Assembly: GCA_020848095.1 (NCBI GenBank)
Contig: JADLAT010000006.1
Span: 1-64,000, forward strand
Direction: 5' to 3'
DNA from: Alphaproteobacteria bacterium
GTDB lineage: Bacteria > Pseudomonadota > Alphaproteobacteria > Micavibrionales > Micavibrionaceae
Length of the DNA: 64,000 nt
The notes under the pieces are model-generated. The model did not search any database. It saw only the letters and a program-made list of their open reading frames with translations, and was not told the DNA's origin. A program made the position numbers and the translations under genes. Positions 1-8,941 of the stretch are shown one piece after another (the stretch's first letter is position 1; every line of letters starts with the position of its first letter).

Positions 1-84
1 CGTGATATTTTTTCGGCTCTTGCAATCTGCCCCCGCCTGTGGCACGAACGAACCATAACTTTTTTTGTGAGAAGGATTCACACA

Positions 85-672
85 ATGTTCAAACGTCTTT
101 TGCTAACTGCCGGGAGTTTATTTATCATGTCTACAGCCACATCCGGCGCCATGGCCGCAAGCCCAGCCGACACACTTTACCTTGACCTGTCTTCTGGCGG
201 GCGCGTTACTATAGAATTGCTGCCTGACCGTGCGCCAGCGCATGTCGAGCGCATTAAAAAGCTGACCAAAGACGGTTTTTACGATGGTATCGTTTTCCAC
301 CGCGTGATTGAGGGCTTCATGGCCCAGACGGGCGACCCGACAGGCACAGGAACCGGCGGCTCCAGCGAGGCTGATCTGCCTGCGGAATTCACCGATTACC
401 AATACAAACGCGGAACCGTGGGCATGGCCCGCAGTGCCTCCCCCAACAGCGCCAATTCACAGTTCTTCATCTGCTTCACAGATACGGGCTGTTCCTTCCT
501 GACCGGCCAGTACACGGTCTGGGGTCAGGTCACAGAAGGCATGGAATTTGTTGACAAAATCGCCGCAGGTGAGCCACCGACAAATCCGGATAAAATTGTA
601 AAAGCCACACTGGCCGCCGATGAGGCCGCCACGGAAGGACAGGCCGCGCCCGCCGCAGCCGCTGCGCAATAA
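85..672 (+). CDS. Periplasmic cyclophilin-type peptidyl-prolyl isomerase
   Basis: Cyclophilin that catalyses cis-trans isomerisation of prolyl bonds, here probably for exported proteins. Residues 1-24 form a signal peptide (Lys/Arg start, hydrophobic core, cleavage after SGAMA). The cyclophilin core follows at about residues 28-175 with the family signatures VFHRVIEGFMAQTGD and NSANSQFFI, which carry the active-site Arg, Phe and Gln. The tail after residue 180 is Ala-rich and probably disordered. ATG 85 is chosen because AGAAGGA lies 8 bases before it. A GTG at 67 is in frame but would add six residues ahead of the signal peptide. A strong terminator follows, so the gene is probably a single unit or the end of one. 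Confidence 0.93.
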   Translation: MFKRLLLTAGSLFIMSTATSGAMAASPADTLYLDLSSGGRVTIELLPDRAPAHVERIKKLTKDGFYDGIVFHRVIEGFMAQTGDPTGTGTGGSSEADLPAEFTDYQYKRGTVGMARSASPNSANSQFFICFTDTGCSFLTGQYTVWGQVTEGMEFVDKIAAGEPPTNPDKIVKATLAADEAATEGQAAPAAAAAQ

Positions 673-700
673 GCGGCTTTTCGACAAATAAAGTTGGTAA

Positions 701-732
701 AAGGAGACCCCTTGTGGTCTCCTTTTATTTTT
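701..732 (+). terminator. Rho-independent terminator after the cyclophilin gene
   Basis: A 7-bp perfect stem (GGAGACC at 703-709 with GGTCTCC at 716-722) and a 6-base loop are followed by a T-rich tract (TTTTATTTTT). It separates the cyclophilin gene from the downstream arginine operon. Confidence 0.85.
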
Positions 733-822
733 CCCGTAATTATCCTGAAAGCGGCTCTTTCTTGCTCAGAAAAATTAGTATAGAAAAGATGGGCGCTTCT
801 CCCCTGCCAAAAGGTTAAAAAG

Positions 823-1884
823 ATGAAGAAAATACAGATTGATAAAATTTCCTCTGTTACAAAAAACTTGAACCTCCAACATGAGGAAAAACTGACCGAT
901 CGCCTGTCCTGCGCCATGGGTACGGTTCTGGCCGCGCAGGTTCTGGAAGATAAATCCATTTACAATGAGTTGGAGCTGCCCTCTGGCCGTATGTCCAAGC
1001 TCAAAAAGGACGATATTATCACCGTCGCACTGGGCGAGCGCATGGCTATGAAGGGCTTTGTGGGACGTCTGCCGACCTCGTTAAACGTCGGTGACATCAT
1101 CCATCTTTTAAACTTTGGCGGCGTTGCCGGGGTTTGCACATCGGCCAATGTGCAGGAAGTGGGCGAACCCTTGAGAATCCGCATTCTGGGCGGCCTGACA
1201 CGCAAAAATGGCGAAGTTTTAAACATTGGCGAAGCCGCGCTTTACCGCCCGCTTCAATCCATGAGCAACAAAACACCGCTCATTATTGTAACCGGAACCT
1301 CGATGGACAGCGGTAAAACCACCGTCGCCGCAGAGATTATTAAAACCCTGACCCGCATGGGCATGAAACTGGCCGGTGCCAAGCTGACCGGCGTGGGCGC
1401 CATGCGCGACCTGTATAAAATGCAGGATTACGGCGTATATAAGGGTGTTTCCTTCGCCGATTGCGGCATAGCCTCCACCGCCTGCATCAAGGACGAAGAC
1501 ATGGTTGCCGTCGCCAAAGGCGCACTGGAATACCTCTCCGCCGATGAACCCGATGCAATTATGGTCGAGTTTGGTGATGGCCTTATGGGGAAATACGGCG
1601 TCGATGCCATTTTAAAGGACAAACAGATTCAAGCCAATGTCCGCTTTCACATCGGCTGCGCCCGCGATCCGGTTGGGGCTGTAGGGCTGGCGGGCGTTTG
1701 CGCCGAGATTGGTCTGCCGATCGATATGATGTGCGGCCCGATTACAGATAATCAGGTCGGCAAGGATATCATCCGTGAGCGCCTGAACAATATGATGACC
1801 TATAACGCCTTCAAGCCGGATAATGCCTGGCTGGACCTCATCATCGAACGCTGGGCGGTGGAATATAAGAAGCACGCCGCTTGA
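823..1884 (+). CDS. P-loop NTPase of unknown function heading the arginine operon
   Basis: I do not recognise a named function. Residues 1-150 look like a mostly beta domain rich in Gly and Val. Residues 156-168 carry a Walker A motif in VTGTSMDSGKTT, placed like the GT(D/S)xxxGKT loop of dethiobiotin synthetase and MobB-like NTPases. It is followed by KLTGVGAMRD and, near residue 248, EFGDGLMGKYGV, a likely Mg or substrate segment. No signal peptide or membrane segment is visible. AGG lies 8 bases before the ATG. It sits 37 bases before argC on the same strand, so it is probably co-transcribed with argCBDF, and a role in that pathway is inferred from position only. A dethiobiotin-synthetase-like ligase or kinase on a glutamate-derived substrate is one possibility. 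Confidence 0.75.
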   Translation: MKKIQIDKISSVTKNLNLQHEEKLTDRLSCAMGTVLAAQVLEDKSIYNELELPSGRMSKLKKDDIITVALGERMAMKGFVGRLPTSLNVGDIIHLLNFGGVAGVCTSANVQEVGEPLRIRILGGLTRKNGEVLNIGEAALYRPLQSMSNKTPLIIVTGTSMDSGKTTVAAEIIKTLTRMGMKLAGAKLTGVGAMRDLYKMQDYGVYKGVSFADCGIASTACIKDEDMVAVAKGALEYLSADEPDAIMVEFGDGLMGKYGVDAILKDKQIQANVRFHIGCARDPVGAVGLAGVCAEIGLPIDMMCGPITDNQVGKDIIRERLNNMMTYNAFKPDNAWLDLIIERWAVEYKKHAA

Positions 1885-1921
1885 AGAACCCCTTAACGCC
1901 GTAAGACAAGGAACAGGCACA

Positions 1922-2911
1922 ATGATCAAAGCCTCCATCATCGGGATAACCGGCTATACCGGCCTTGAGCAGTTGCGCATGCTTCTTGCCCATCCGGAGG
2001 TAGAGATTGCCTATCTGACATCGCGCCAGCATGAAAACACGCCCATCGGCGAAATTTACCCGCATCTTGCACATCTGGATCTGAAAATCACCGATACGGA
2101 CCATAAAGAGGTAGCCAAAAAATCTGACGTGGTCTTTCTGGCCCTGCCCCATAAAACCGCCCAGAGCGTGGTGGCCGATCTGCACGGCAAGGTGAAGGTG
2201 ATCGACCATTCTGCCGATTACCGGCTGGACGATCTGCCCACCTATGAAAAATTTTACGGCCTGCACACGCACCCCGAACTGTTCAAAAGCGTGGTATACG
2301 GCATCACGGAGTTAAACCGGGAAAAAATCAGAACGGCCAGCACGGTTGCCAATCCGGGTTGTTTCTCTCTGCTGACCCAATTGATGCTGTTGCCCTTCGC
2401 AGGCACAATCGCGCATGTCGATGTTATGGCCGTGACAGGCTCCAGCGGCGCGGGGAAAACCCCCGGCGAAAGCACGCATCATCCGGTCCGAAATCATAAT
2501 ATAAAAAGCTATAACATCAATACGCACCGCCACATTCCGGAGATTATCCGCACCGCGCAAATAACGCCGGAACAGATTTCCTTTGTGCCCTGCTCCGGCC
2601 CGTTTACGCGCGGCATCTTCGCCACCGCCTTTGTGCAGACCCATACCGACAAAGACCCTAAATGCGCTGTAGAAACCTACAAAACGCACCCCTTCATCCG
2701 GATTCAAGAGGATGTGAGCCTGGCCAATATCGTCGGCTCAAACTATTGTGACCTGAGTTATAAAAAAATTAGCGATAAACGCTATATCCTTCAGGGCGCA
2801 TTTGATAACCTGACCAAGGGCGCGGCCGGAAACGCAACGCAGGTCATGAATTTAATGTTCGGGCTTGAAGAAACAACCGGCCTGAAAAATCTGGCACCAC
2901 TCTATCCGTAA
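1922..2911 (+). CDS. argC: N-acetyl-gamma-glutamyl-phosphate reductase
   Basis: Third step of arginine synthesis: NADPH reduces N-acetylglutamyl-phosphate to the semialdehyde. The N-terminal Rossmann motif is GITGYTG (residues 7-13). The catalytic Cys is in ANPGCF (about residue 145), and the catalytic His in HRHIPEI (about 201). The segment GSSGAGKTPGESTHHP is closer to the HHP form of LysY/ArgY-type reductases than to the usual bacterial SGAGR form, a point worth checking. ATG 1922 (329 residues) is preferred over an upstream in-frame GTG because AAGGA precedes it by 9 bases and the Rossmann strand then starts at residue 2. It is the second gene of the operon. Confidence 0.93.
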   Translation: MIKASIIGITGYTGLEQLRMLLAHPEVEIAYLTSRQHENTPIGEIYPHLAHLDLKITDTDHKEVAKKSDVVFLALPHKTAQSVVADLHGKVKVIDHSADYRLDDLPTYEKFYGLHTHPELFKSVVYGITELNREKIRTASTVANPGCFSLLTQLMLLPFAGTIAHVDVMAVTGSSGAGKTPGESTHHPVRNHNIKSYNINTHRHIPEIIRTAQITPEQISFVPCSGPFTRGIFATAFVQTHTDKDPKCAVETYKTHPFIRIQEDVSLANIVGSNYCDLSYKKISDKRYILQGAFDNLTKGAAGNATQVMNLMFGLEETTGLKNLAPLYP

Positions 2912-2954
2912 AAACCACAACGGCAAAATTCGACACGAGGACAAAAAAGAAGAT

Positions 2955-3860
2955 ATGACCAGTCACCAAATCCCCGAATTTTTTATCAATGCCTTTTACG
3001 AAAGCAAGTTTAAGGACAATTTTTTTGTCATTAAAGTCGGCGGGAAAGTCATTGAAAATACAAAACATTTGGACAATTTGCTCTCTAACATCCGTGAGTT
3101 AACGCATAAGGGCATCAAGGTTCTTCTCGTCTATGGCGGGGGCCGGGCAATGGACGAGGAAGCCAAAAAACGCGGCGTCGAGGTTAAAAAAGTCGAAGGA
3201 CGGCGCGTAACAGATGCGGCCGCAATGCAGATCATGCGCCATGTTGTGGCAGGCGATCTCTCCCTAAGCGTCGCCAGTGCAATGGCCCGTGTGAAGCTGG
3301 AGGGCATTTCCCTGAATGCCGTTCCCGTGGATTGGATGAATGTCGCCATGCGCTCGAAAAAACCTGTGGACTACGGCTATGTAGGCGACGTGCTGAGCGT
3401 ACATGCGCGCCCGATAAACCGCCTGTTCCGCTTTACAAATTTTGTTGTCTGCGCCTGCCTCGCCACGGCGGAAGACGGAACAATTCTTAACATCAATGCC
3501 GATACGGTCGCCACACAACTGGCCATCGGCGTACAGGCGCACAAGCTCATGTTCCTCTCCGACGTGGACGGGGTGATCATTCATGACAAGGTCGCGGCAA
3601 TCATCACGGACAAGCAGATTGATGAGCTGATTGCCGACGGCACGGCCACGGGCGGAATGCGCGTCAAGCTGGAGAACTGCAAAGCTGCCCTGCGCGCGGG
3701 TGTTCGGCGCATTCACCTGCTCTCCGGCCTGCGCGAGGACGCGCTCAAGAAAGAAATTTATGAATCTTTCGGGCCCGGCACAATGCTCTTTACGGAATCA
3801 GAACGTAAGAGCTATGAGAACGAGCTGGAAACACAAAAATTGATCGAAGGCAGAAAATAA
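2955..3860 (+). CDS. argB: Acetylglutamate kinase, divergent
   Basis: Amino-acid kinase fold enzyme, expected to phosphorylate N-acetylglutamate. Visible signatures are KVGGKVIEN (about residue 24), VYGGGRAMDEEAKKRG (58-73), GRRVTDAAAM, NINADTVATQ (about 179) and FLSDVDGVI, so the ATP and glutamate sites are largely present. It is unusual: the motif normally reading GLSGKDG or GLFLGDG is replaced by SLNAVPVDWMNV, and the usual GLRVT reads GRRVT. At 301 residues its length is normal. ArgB is the best call from operon position between argC and argD; a related kinase with a different substrate is possible. It starts 43 bases after argC. Confidence 0.85.
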   Translation: MTSHQIPEFFINAFYESKFKDNFFVIKVGGKVIENTKHLDNLLSNIRELTHKGIKVLLVYGGGRAMDEEAKKRGVEVKKVEGRRVTDAAAMQIMRHVVAGDLSLSVASAMARVKLEGISLNAVPVDWMNVAMRSKKPVDYGYVGDVLSVHARPINRLFRFTNFVVCACLATAEDGTILNINADTVATQLAIGVQAHKLMFLSDVDGVIIHDKVAAIITDKQIDELIADGTATGGMRVKLENCKAALRAGVRRIHLLSGLREDALKKEIYESFGPGTMLFTESERKSYENELETQKLIEGRK

Positions 3861-3872
3861 AGGCAAAAGACA

Positions 3873-5075
3873 ATGAGCGAACAAGCCAAGAAAATCATTG
3901 ATGAAACATTTTCCCTGCTGGTGAAAACCTATTCGCCACAGCCTGTGGTTCTTGACCGGGCGCAAGGGTGCCGCGTCTGGGATACGGAAGGGAAACCCTA
4001 TCTCGATTTCGCTGCCGGAATCGCGGTTGTGTCTTTGGGGCATGCCAACCCGGCTGTCTTAAAAACCATAAATGAACAGGCGGCAAAACTGATGATGTGT
4101 CAGGCCTCCTACGCCACAGCCCCAAAGCTCAAGGCCGCTAAACTCCTGACCGAGAACAGCTTTGCGGAAATCGTCTATTTCTGTAATTCAGGTGCCGAAG
4201 CCATAGAAACGGCCATGAAATGCGCCCGCAAATGGGCCTATGAGGCCAAAGGCCCGGCCTGTAATGAGATCATTGCCTTTCATAATTCTTTCCATGGCCG
4301 GACTTATGGCGCGGCCAGCATCACAGAAAAACGCCACACACAGCCCTTTTTCGAGCCTTACGTTCCGGCGACACATTTCGCAGATTTTAACAATTTTGAA
4401 TCTGTTGAAAAACTGGTCAATCACAACACCGCCGCCATCTTTATTGAACCGGTACAGGGCGAAGGCGGGCTGGCGAGCGCAGACCCGGATTTCCTCAAGG
4501 CTCTGCGCAAGCTCTGTGATGATAAAAATATATGTCTGGTCTTTGATGAAGTTCAGGCCGGAATGGGGCGCACAGGCACACTCAACGCCTATGAACAATT
4601 CGGCGTTGAGCCGGACCTCATCACATGGGCAAAAGGTCTGGGAAGCGGTTTCCCCGTAGGGGCCATGGGCGCGCGCAAGAAATTTGGCGAGGCTATCGTT
4701 GCCGGAACGCACGGCACGACCTATGGCGGCAATCCGCTGGCCTGCGCCGTCACAGCCACGGTCATTGAAGAAATGCTCAAACCCGGATTTTTTGAAAACG
4801 CACAAAAGGTTTCAAAAATCATGCTGGAAGGCTTGAATGAGATCAAACGGGCTTCCAACAAGGTCACCGCCGTAAAGGGCCGCGGCCTCATGATCGGTCT
4901 GGATACGATGTTCGAGATCAAAGACCTTCTGGGCGCGCTCCAGAAAAACGGCCTCATGGCCACACAGGCCGGCAAAAATACACTACGCCTCACGCCGCCT
5001 TTAACCTTAAGTGAGGATGAGGCCAATGAGGCCTTGAAAATCATAGAAAAAACTGTTCAGGAGCTAGAGGCGTGA
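3873..5075 (+). CDS. argD: Acetylornithine aminotransferase (class III PLP)
   Basis: Transaminates N-acetylglutamate semialdehyde with glutamate to give N-acetylornithine. Class III aminotransferase landmarks: LDFAAGIAVVSLGHANP (about residues 45-61), NSGAEAIETAMK, HGRTYGA, EPVQGEGG, VFDEVQAGMGRTG, and the PLP-binding Lys in TWAKGLGSG (about residue 253). At 400 residues it is standard length. AAAGG precedes the ATG by 9 bases. The stop overlaps the GTG start of argF by 4 bases (GTGA), implying translational coupling. Confidence 0.93.
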   Translation: MSEQAKKIIDETFSLLVKTYSPQPVVLDRAQGCRVWDTEGKPYLDFAAGIAVVSLGHANPAVLKTINEQAAKLMMCQASYATAPKLKAAKLLTENSFAEIVYFCNSGAEAIETAMKCARKWAYEAKGPACNEIIAFHNSFHGRTYGAASITEKRHTQPFFEPYVPATHFADFNNFESVEKLVNHNTAAIFIEPVQGEGGLASADPDFLKALRKLCDDKNICLVFDEVQAGMGRTGTLNAYEQFGVEPDLITWAKGLGSGFPVGAMGARKKFGEAIVAGTHGTTYGGNPLACAVTATVIEEMLKPGFFENAQKVSKIMLEGLNEIKRASNKVTAVKGRGLMIGLDTMFEIKDLLGALQKNGLMATQAGKNTLRLTPPLTLSEDEANEALKIIEKTVQELEA

Positions 5076-5971
5076 AGCAAATAAATCACTTCCTTTCATT
5101 GGAAAGCATAGAACCGCAAGTTCTTAAATCCATTTTAAAAAACGCCCACGCCCTCAAGAAAAACAAATTCAACCCGTCACAGATTTTTGCCGGGTTGTCT
5201 TTGGCCATGGTGTTTGACAAACGCTCAACCCGGACACGCATGAGCTTTGAAACCGCGATGAAGCAACTTGGCGGTCATACGCTGGTCATGAACATGGAAG
5301 AAATGCAAATCACCGGCGCAGAAAGTGTGAAAGACACAGCAAACGTGGTTTCGCGCTATGTCGATGCGGTCATGATCCGCATGAGCGATGATGCAATTTT
5401 TCGGGAATTTGCCTCTCACGCAAAGATTCCCGTCATTAACGGCATGACCAATGAAAGCCATCCCTGCCAGATTATGGCCGACCTTATGACGATCGAAGAA
5501 AAAATAGGCGATGTGCAGGGCCGCAAAATCGCATGGTTCGGCGATTACAACAACGTCACAAAAACTTTTGAGCAGGCAGCGCCGATCTGGGAGTTTGATC
5601 TGGTCATTGCCTGCCCGCCGGACCTGATCCAGCCAGCCCGAAATACAAAAAACATTACCTTTACGACCGACCCCATGGTGGCCGCGCAGGACGCCGATGT
5701 GATCGTAACAGACACCTGGGTTTCCATGGGGCAGGAAGGCAAGACCATCGATAAATTCATGCCCTATCAGGTCAACGCGCAGATCATGGCCGCGGCGCAG
5801 CCTCACGCCATTTTCATGCACTGCATGCCCGTCCATAAAAACGAGGAAGTAGCGCAGGAGGTACTGGACAGCCCGGCCTGCGTAATCTATGACGAGGCGG
5901 AAAACCGCCTGCATGCGCAAAAAGCCATTTTGGCCTGGTGCCTTGAAAATGCGGGCGTGAGCGTAAAATAA
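5072..5971 (+). CDS. argF: Ornithine carbamoyltransferase
   Basis: Makes citrulline from ornithine and carbamoyl phosphate. The carbamoyl-phosphate loop STRTR is at residues 51-55 and HPCQ near 130. The ornithine loop WVSMGQE is intact. The catalytic Cys is in HCMP (usually HCLP, so a Leu to Met change), near residue 250. DEAENRLHAQKAIL closes the family pattern. These are ornithine-type, not acetyl- or succinyl-ornithine-type, motifs. GTG start, overlapping the argD stop by 4 bases. argG, argH and argJ/argA are not in this window, so the pathway is completed elsewhere. Confidence 0.93.
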   Translation: MKQINHFLSLESIEPQVLKSILKNAHALKKNKFNPSQIFAGLSLAMVFDKRSTRTRMSFETAMKQLGGHTLVMNMEEMQITGAESVKDTANVVSRYVDAVMIRMSDDAIFREFASHAKIPVINGMTNESHPCQIMADLMTIEEKIGDVQGRKIAWFGDYNNVTKTFEQAAPIWEFDLVIACPPDLIQPARNTKNITFTTDPMVAAQDADVIVTDTWVSMGQEGKTIDKFMPYQVNAQIMAAAQPHAIFMHCMPVHKNEEVAQEVLDSPACVIYDEAENRLHAQKAILAWCLENAGVSVK

Positions 5972-6040
5972 ACAAACCATCTTAGACAAACGCGCTCTGA
6001 GGCAAAACGGCAAGGCCTTGTGTAAAAGAGGAAAGAAAAA

Positions 6041-7336
6041 ATGACAAAAAAACGCGATTACAAAAGCCGCGCCATCGGCGCGCATGAGCTTAAACCCGAG
6101 ACTCTGATGATGTCCTACGGCTATGACCCCGCCCTCTCGGAAGGTGCGGTTAAACCGCCGGTTTTTCTGACCTCTACTTTTGTTTTTAATTCTGCGGAGG
6201 AAGGCGAAGAGTTTTTTAATGTCAATGCCGGGCGCTCTAACGCGCCGGAAGGTGGCCGTTCCGGTCTGATCTACAGCCGCTTTAACCATCCGAATGTCGA
6301 GATCGTCGAGGACCGTCTTGCCCTTTTAGAAGACTCACAAAGCGCCGTGGTTTTTTCCAGCGGCATGGGCGCCATCAGCACAGTGCTGTTGAGCCATTTG
6401 CGGCCCGGCGATGTCATCTTGCACTCCGCCCCGCTTTACGGTGGTACGGAAACCCTGATCCGCCAGCTTTTGCCGCAATTTGGAATCCAGACGCACAGCT
6501 TCTCTGATGGGCTGCACAGCGAAACCATGCTGGCCGCCATGCGCGAGGCTGCAAAAAAAGGCCGTCTGGGCATGATCTTTATTGAAACACCGGCAAACCC
6601 GACGAATGCTCTGGTGGATTTCAAAGCTCTGGAGGAGGCCGTCACCGCCTTTGAAGCCGAAACCGGAACGCGGCCAATCACCGCTTGCGACAACACCCTT
6701 ATGGGGCCGATTTTTCAACGGGCCGTCCCCGCCGGAATCGATCTCGCGCTTTACTCGGTTACAAAATATATCGGCGGGCACAGCGACCTTGTGGCCGGAG
6801 CCGTTTGCGGCTCCACCGCCCGGCTTAAACCCCTTCGCGCCATGCGCGGCGCGCTGGGTTTTAACCTTGATCCGCACACAAGCTGGATGATTTCACGTTC
6901 GCTGGAAACGCTCACCATCCGTATGGAACGTGCCGCCGCAACGGGCTATAAAATTGCCGAGTGGATTGCAAAAAACCCTTACATTAAAGCAATCGTCTAT
7001 CACCCTGACTTTATTAATGACCCTCTCTATCAGGAGGTTTACAAGCGCCAATGCACCGGCCCCGGATCAACATTTTCTTTTGCTGTGGATGCCTCCAAAG
7101 CGCAGGTTTTTAAATTCATCAACGCGCTGGCGCTGTTTAAATCTGCCGTATCGCTGGGCGGTTCGGAATCGCTGGTCTGTCACCCCGCCTCCACCACCCA
7201 TAGCGGCGTAGCGCAGGATTTGCGCAATCTGGCGGGCGTTACGGACGGGCTTGTGCGCCTGTCGATCGGGCTTGAGCATCCGGATGATTTAATCGCCGAT
7301 CTCGATCAGGCTTTTGCCATCGCCTTTGGAAAATGA
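6041..7336 (+). CDS. Cystathionine gamma-synthase family PLP enzyme
   Basis: Fold-type I PLP enzyme of Cys/Met metabolism. The PLP Lys is in SVTKYIGGHSD (about residue 242), preceded by ACDNTLMGP. SGMGAISTVLL and APLYGGTETL form the PLP phosphate region. At 431 residues it is longer than E. coli MetB and has an inserted Gly/Asn-rich loop near residues 60-75. This resembles the alphaproteobacterial subgroup annotated as cystathionine gamma-synthase family, O-acetylhomoserine sulfhydrylase or methionine gamma-lyase. Motif reading cannot decide which reaction it runs. GAGGAAAG precedes the ATG. It lies 69 bases after argF on the same strand and might be read from the same message. Confidence 0.85.
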   Translation: MTKKRDYKSRAIGAHELKPETLMMSYGYDPALSEGAVKPPVFLTSTFVFNSAEEGEEFFNVNAGRSNAPEGGRSGLIYSRFNHPNVEIVEDRLALLEDSQSAVVFSSGMGAISTVLLSHLRPGDVILHSAPLYGGTETLIRQLLPQFGIQTHSFSDGLHSETMLAAMREAAKKGRLGMIFIETPANPTNALVDFKALEEAVTAFEAETGTRPITACDNTLMGPIFQRAVPAGIDLALYSVTKYIGGHSDLVAGAVCGSTARLKPLRAMRGALGFNLDPHTSWMISRSLETLTIRMERAAATGYKIAEWIAKNPYIKAIVYHPDFINDPLYQEVYKRQCTGPGSTFSFAVDASKAQVFKFINALALFKSAVSLGGSESLVCHPASTTHSGVAQDLRNLAGVTDGLVRLSIGLEHPDDLIADLDQAFAIAFGK

Positions 7337-7436
7337 TTATGACATTCAAAAGACCCGCTCCATAACCATAACACTTGCACTTTTCTTAAGTTATGGATAC
7401 ATTGCCGTTGTTTTATAGAAATTTGAGGAAATTCCA

Positions 7437-8054
7437 ATGAACGCTACAAGCAGTCAATCAGCATTTCAAGCAACGGCAAATCAACCCTCGGAAAATATGC
7501 CAGTTATCGCCATTGTTGGAACGATCAGTACTAAAATCAGAGACGCCCTGCTTGAGTGTCTTCCTGAAGAGTCCATTATTTCTGAAAACCACCCCATGAC
7601 CATGCAAAGCACTCTTCAAAATAGAGATGAAAACGCACAACGTCCTGCAATCTGGTTCATCCCCACGGAATCTGACTGGGAGGTCGGCGCAGACAATATA
7701 AAAAAATATTTAAAAACCCACCTACCGACAGCCGCAGATACAAACTCTCATATATTTTCTATTCTCGATGATAGCAATCCCTTGGACGAAACTCTCCACG
7801 AGCCTGATGAGGGCACAAAATGCGCAGAAACAATTGCTCACACAACCAATAAAATGGTTAACCTCATCACCCTGAGCGCACTCCATGAAATTATCCATCT
7901 TCATGTTCAGGAAAAACAAACAACGTTAAACATTTCACAGCTTGAAAATGCTTCATATGCCTTCAAATTCAAGCCCGAAGAAACGAGAACTCCCAGCATT
8001 CCTAAAAAAGAAAATAATGAAATAAAGGAACTAGACACTCCTCTCATGAGATAA
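7437..8054 (+). CDS. Hypothetical protein, 205 residues
   Basis: I do not recognise this protein. It is hydrophilic, with no signal peptide or membrane helix. The first 20 residues are Ser/Asn/Gln-rich. A hydrophobic strand, PVIAIVGTI, near residue 22 could begin an alpha/beta domain, but no Walker A follows. A His-rich helix, ALHEIIHLHVQEK, lies near residue 148. The last 35 residues are charged. GAGGA lies 7 bases before the ATG. The gene is more AT-rich than its neighbours, and its 3' end overlaps the convergent AraC-Ogt gene by 24 bases. Confidence 0.7.
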   Translation: MNATSSQSAFQATANQPSENMPVIAIVGTISTKIRDALLECLPEESIISENHPMTMQSTLQNRDENAQRPAIWFIPTESDWEVGADNIKKYLKTHLPTAADTNSHIFSILDDSNPLDETLHEPDEGTKCAETIAHTTNKMVNLITLSALHEIIHLHVQEKQTTLNISQLENASYAFKFKPEETRTPSIPKKENNEIKELDTPLMR

Positions 8055-8891
8055 AATTTCCATCGCCAGAAGCAGTTTCTTGCGTGGACTGCCCCAGCCG
8101 TAATTGTCGATAATCCCGGTGGCGCGAATGACCCTGTGACAGGGAATCAGAAGCGAAACCGGGTTGGCCCCCACAGCATTCCCGATCGCGCGGCTGGATT
8201 TTGGTCGTCCCAACGCCTCCCCGATTTCAAGATAGGTTCGCGTTGCTCCCAGTGGGATTTTCAGCAAAGCCTGCCAGACTTGAATTTGAAAATTTGTACC
8301 ATAAAGATCGAGCTTTAATTTCTGCACCGAATCGCCCTGCCCTTGCCATATTCGCATAATATGCAGAACCTCAGGCTCCACCGCCGCATCATCATGCGTA
8401 AAATGCGCCTCCGGCCAGTGCGCATACGCCCGGCGCAAGGTTTCATCACGCTGCCCATCCACCAAAAAACCCAGCCAGCAAACGCCTTTATCAGTTTTAG
8501 CAACCATCACCTCCCCGGTTTCAGTGGGCTGAAAACCATAGACAATGCGCAAGCCCCCTCCCCGGCGCTGCACACTGCCGGGGCTAACGCCTTCGCACGC
8601 CACAAACAGATCATGCAACCGCCCATTCCCGGAGAGCCCCGCATCCAGCGCCGCGTCCAATGTTGAAGCCCCGCGCCCCAGCAATTCCCGCGCATGGCGC
8701 ATGGCCATGTATTGGCAAAGCCGTTTAGGGCTGATCCCCACATGGGCTTTGAACAGCTTTTGAAAATATGCAGAATCATATCCCGCGCGGCGCGCCAGAA
8801 AATCCAGATCGGGCTGCTCCTGATAATGCGCCACAAGATAGTCTATAGCGCTGGCGATAATGTGCTCTTGTTTGATTTTCTCTTGTCTCAT
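8031..8891 (-). CDS. AraC-type HTH fused to O6-alkylguanine-DNA alkyltransferase (Ada-like)
   Basis: Combined regulator and suicide DNA repair protein. Residues 1-105 form an AraC-type DNA-binding domain (DFLARRAGYDSAYFQKLF, then GVSPGSVQRR). Residues 120-280 are an Ogt domain: FQIQVWQALLKIPLGATRTY, then the methyl-acceptor Cys in IPCHRVI (about residue 251). The N-terminal zinc domain of E. coli Ada, which senses methyl phosphotriesters, is absent, so how induction is sensed is open. The gene is divergent from nth with about 50 bases between the starts, pairing alkylation repair with base excision repair. It overlaps the preceding convergent gene at its 3' end. Confidence 0.9.
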   Translation of the reverse strand: MRQEKIKQEHIIASAIDYLVAHYQEQPDLDFLARRAGYDSAYFQKLFKAHVGISPKRLCQYMAMRHARELLGRGASTLDAALDAGLSGNGRLHDLFVACEGVSPGSVQRRGGGLRIVYGFQPTETGEVMVAKTDKGVCWLGFLVDGQRDETLRRAYAHWPEAHFTHDDAAVEPEVLHIMRIWQGQGDSVQKLKLDLYGTNFQIQVWQALLKIPLGATRTYLEIGEALGRPKSSRAIGNAVGANPVSLLIPCHRVIRATGIIDNYGWGSPRKKLLLAMEILSHERSV

Positions 8892-8941
8892 AAGACCTTA
8901 ATAGCTTAGCTTGGACCGCTCGCCAATCCGGTTTTTGTGAA

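Noticed and set aside
5225..6289. Long minus-strand open frame of 354 codons opposite argF
   Set aside because: It lies antisense to a clear ornithine carbamoyltransferase; composition and lack of recognisable motifs show that it is a shadow frame.
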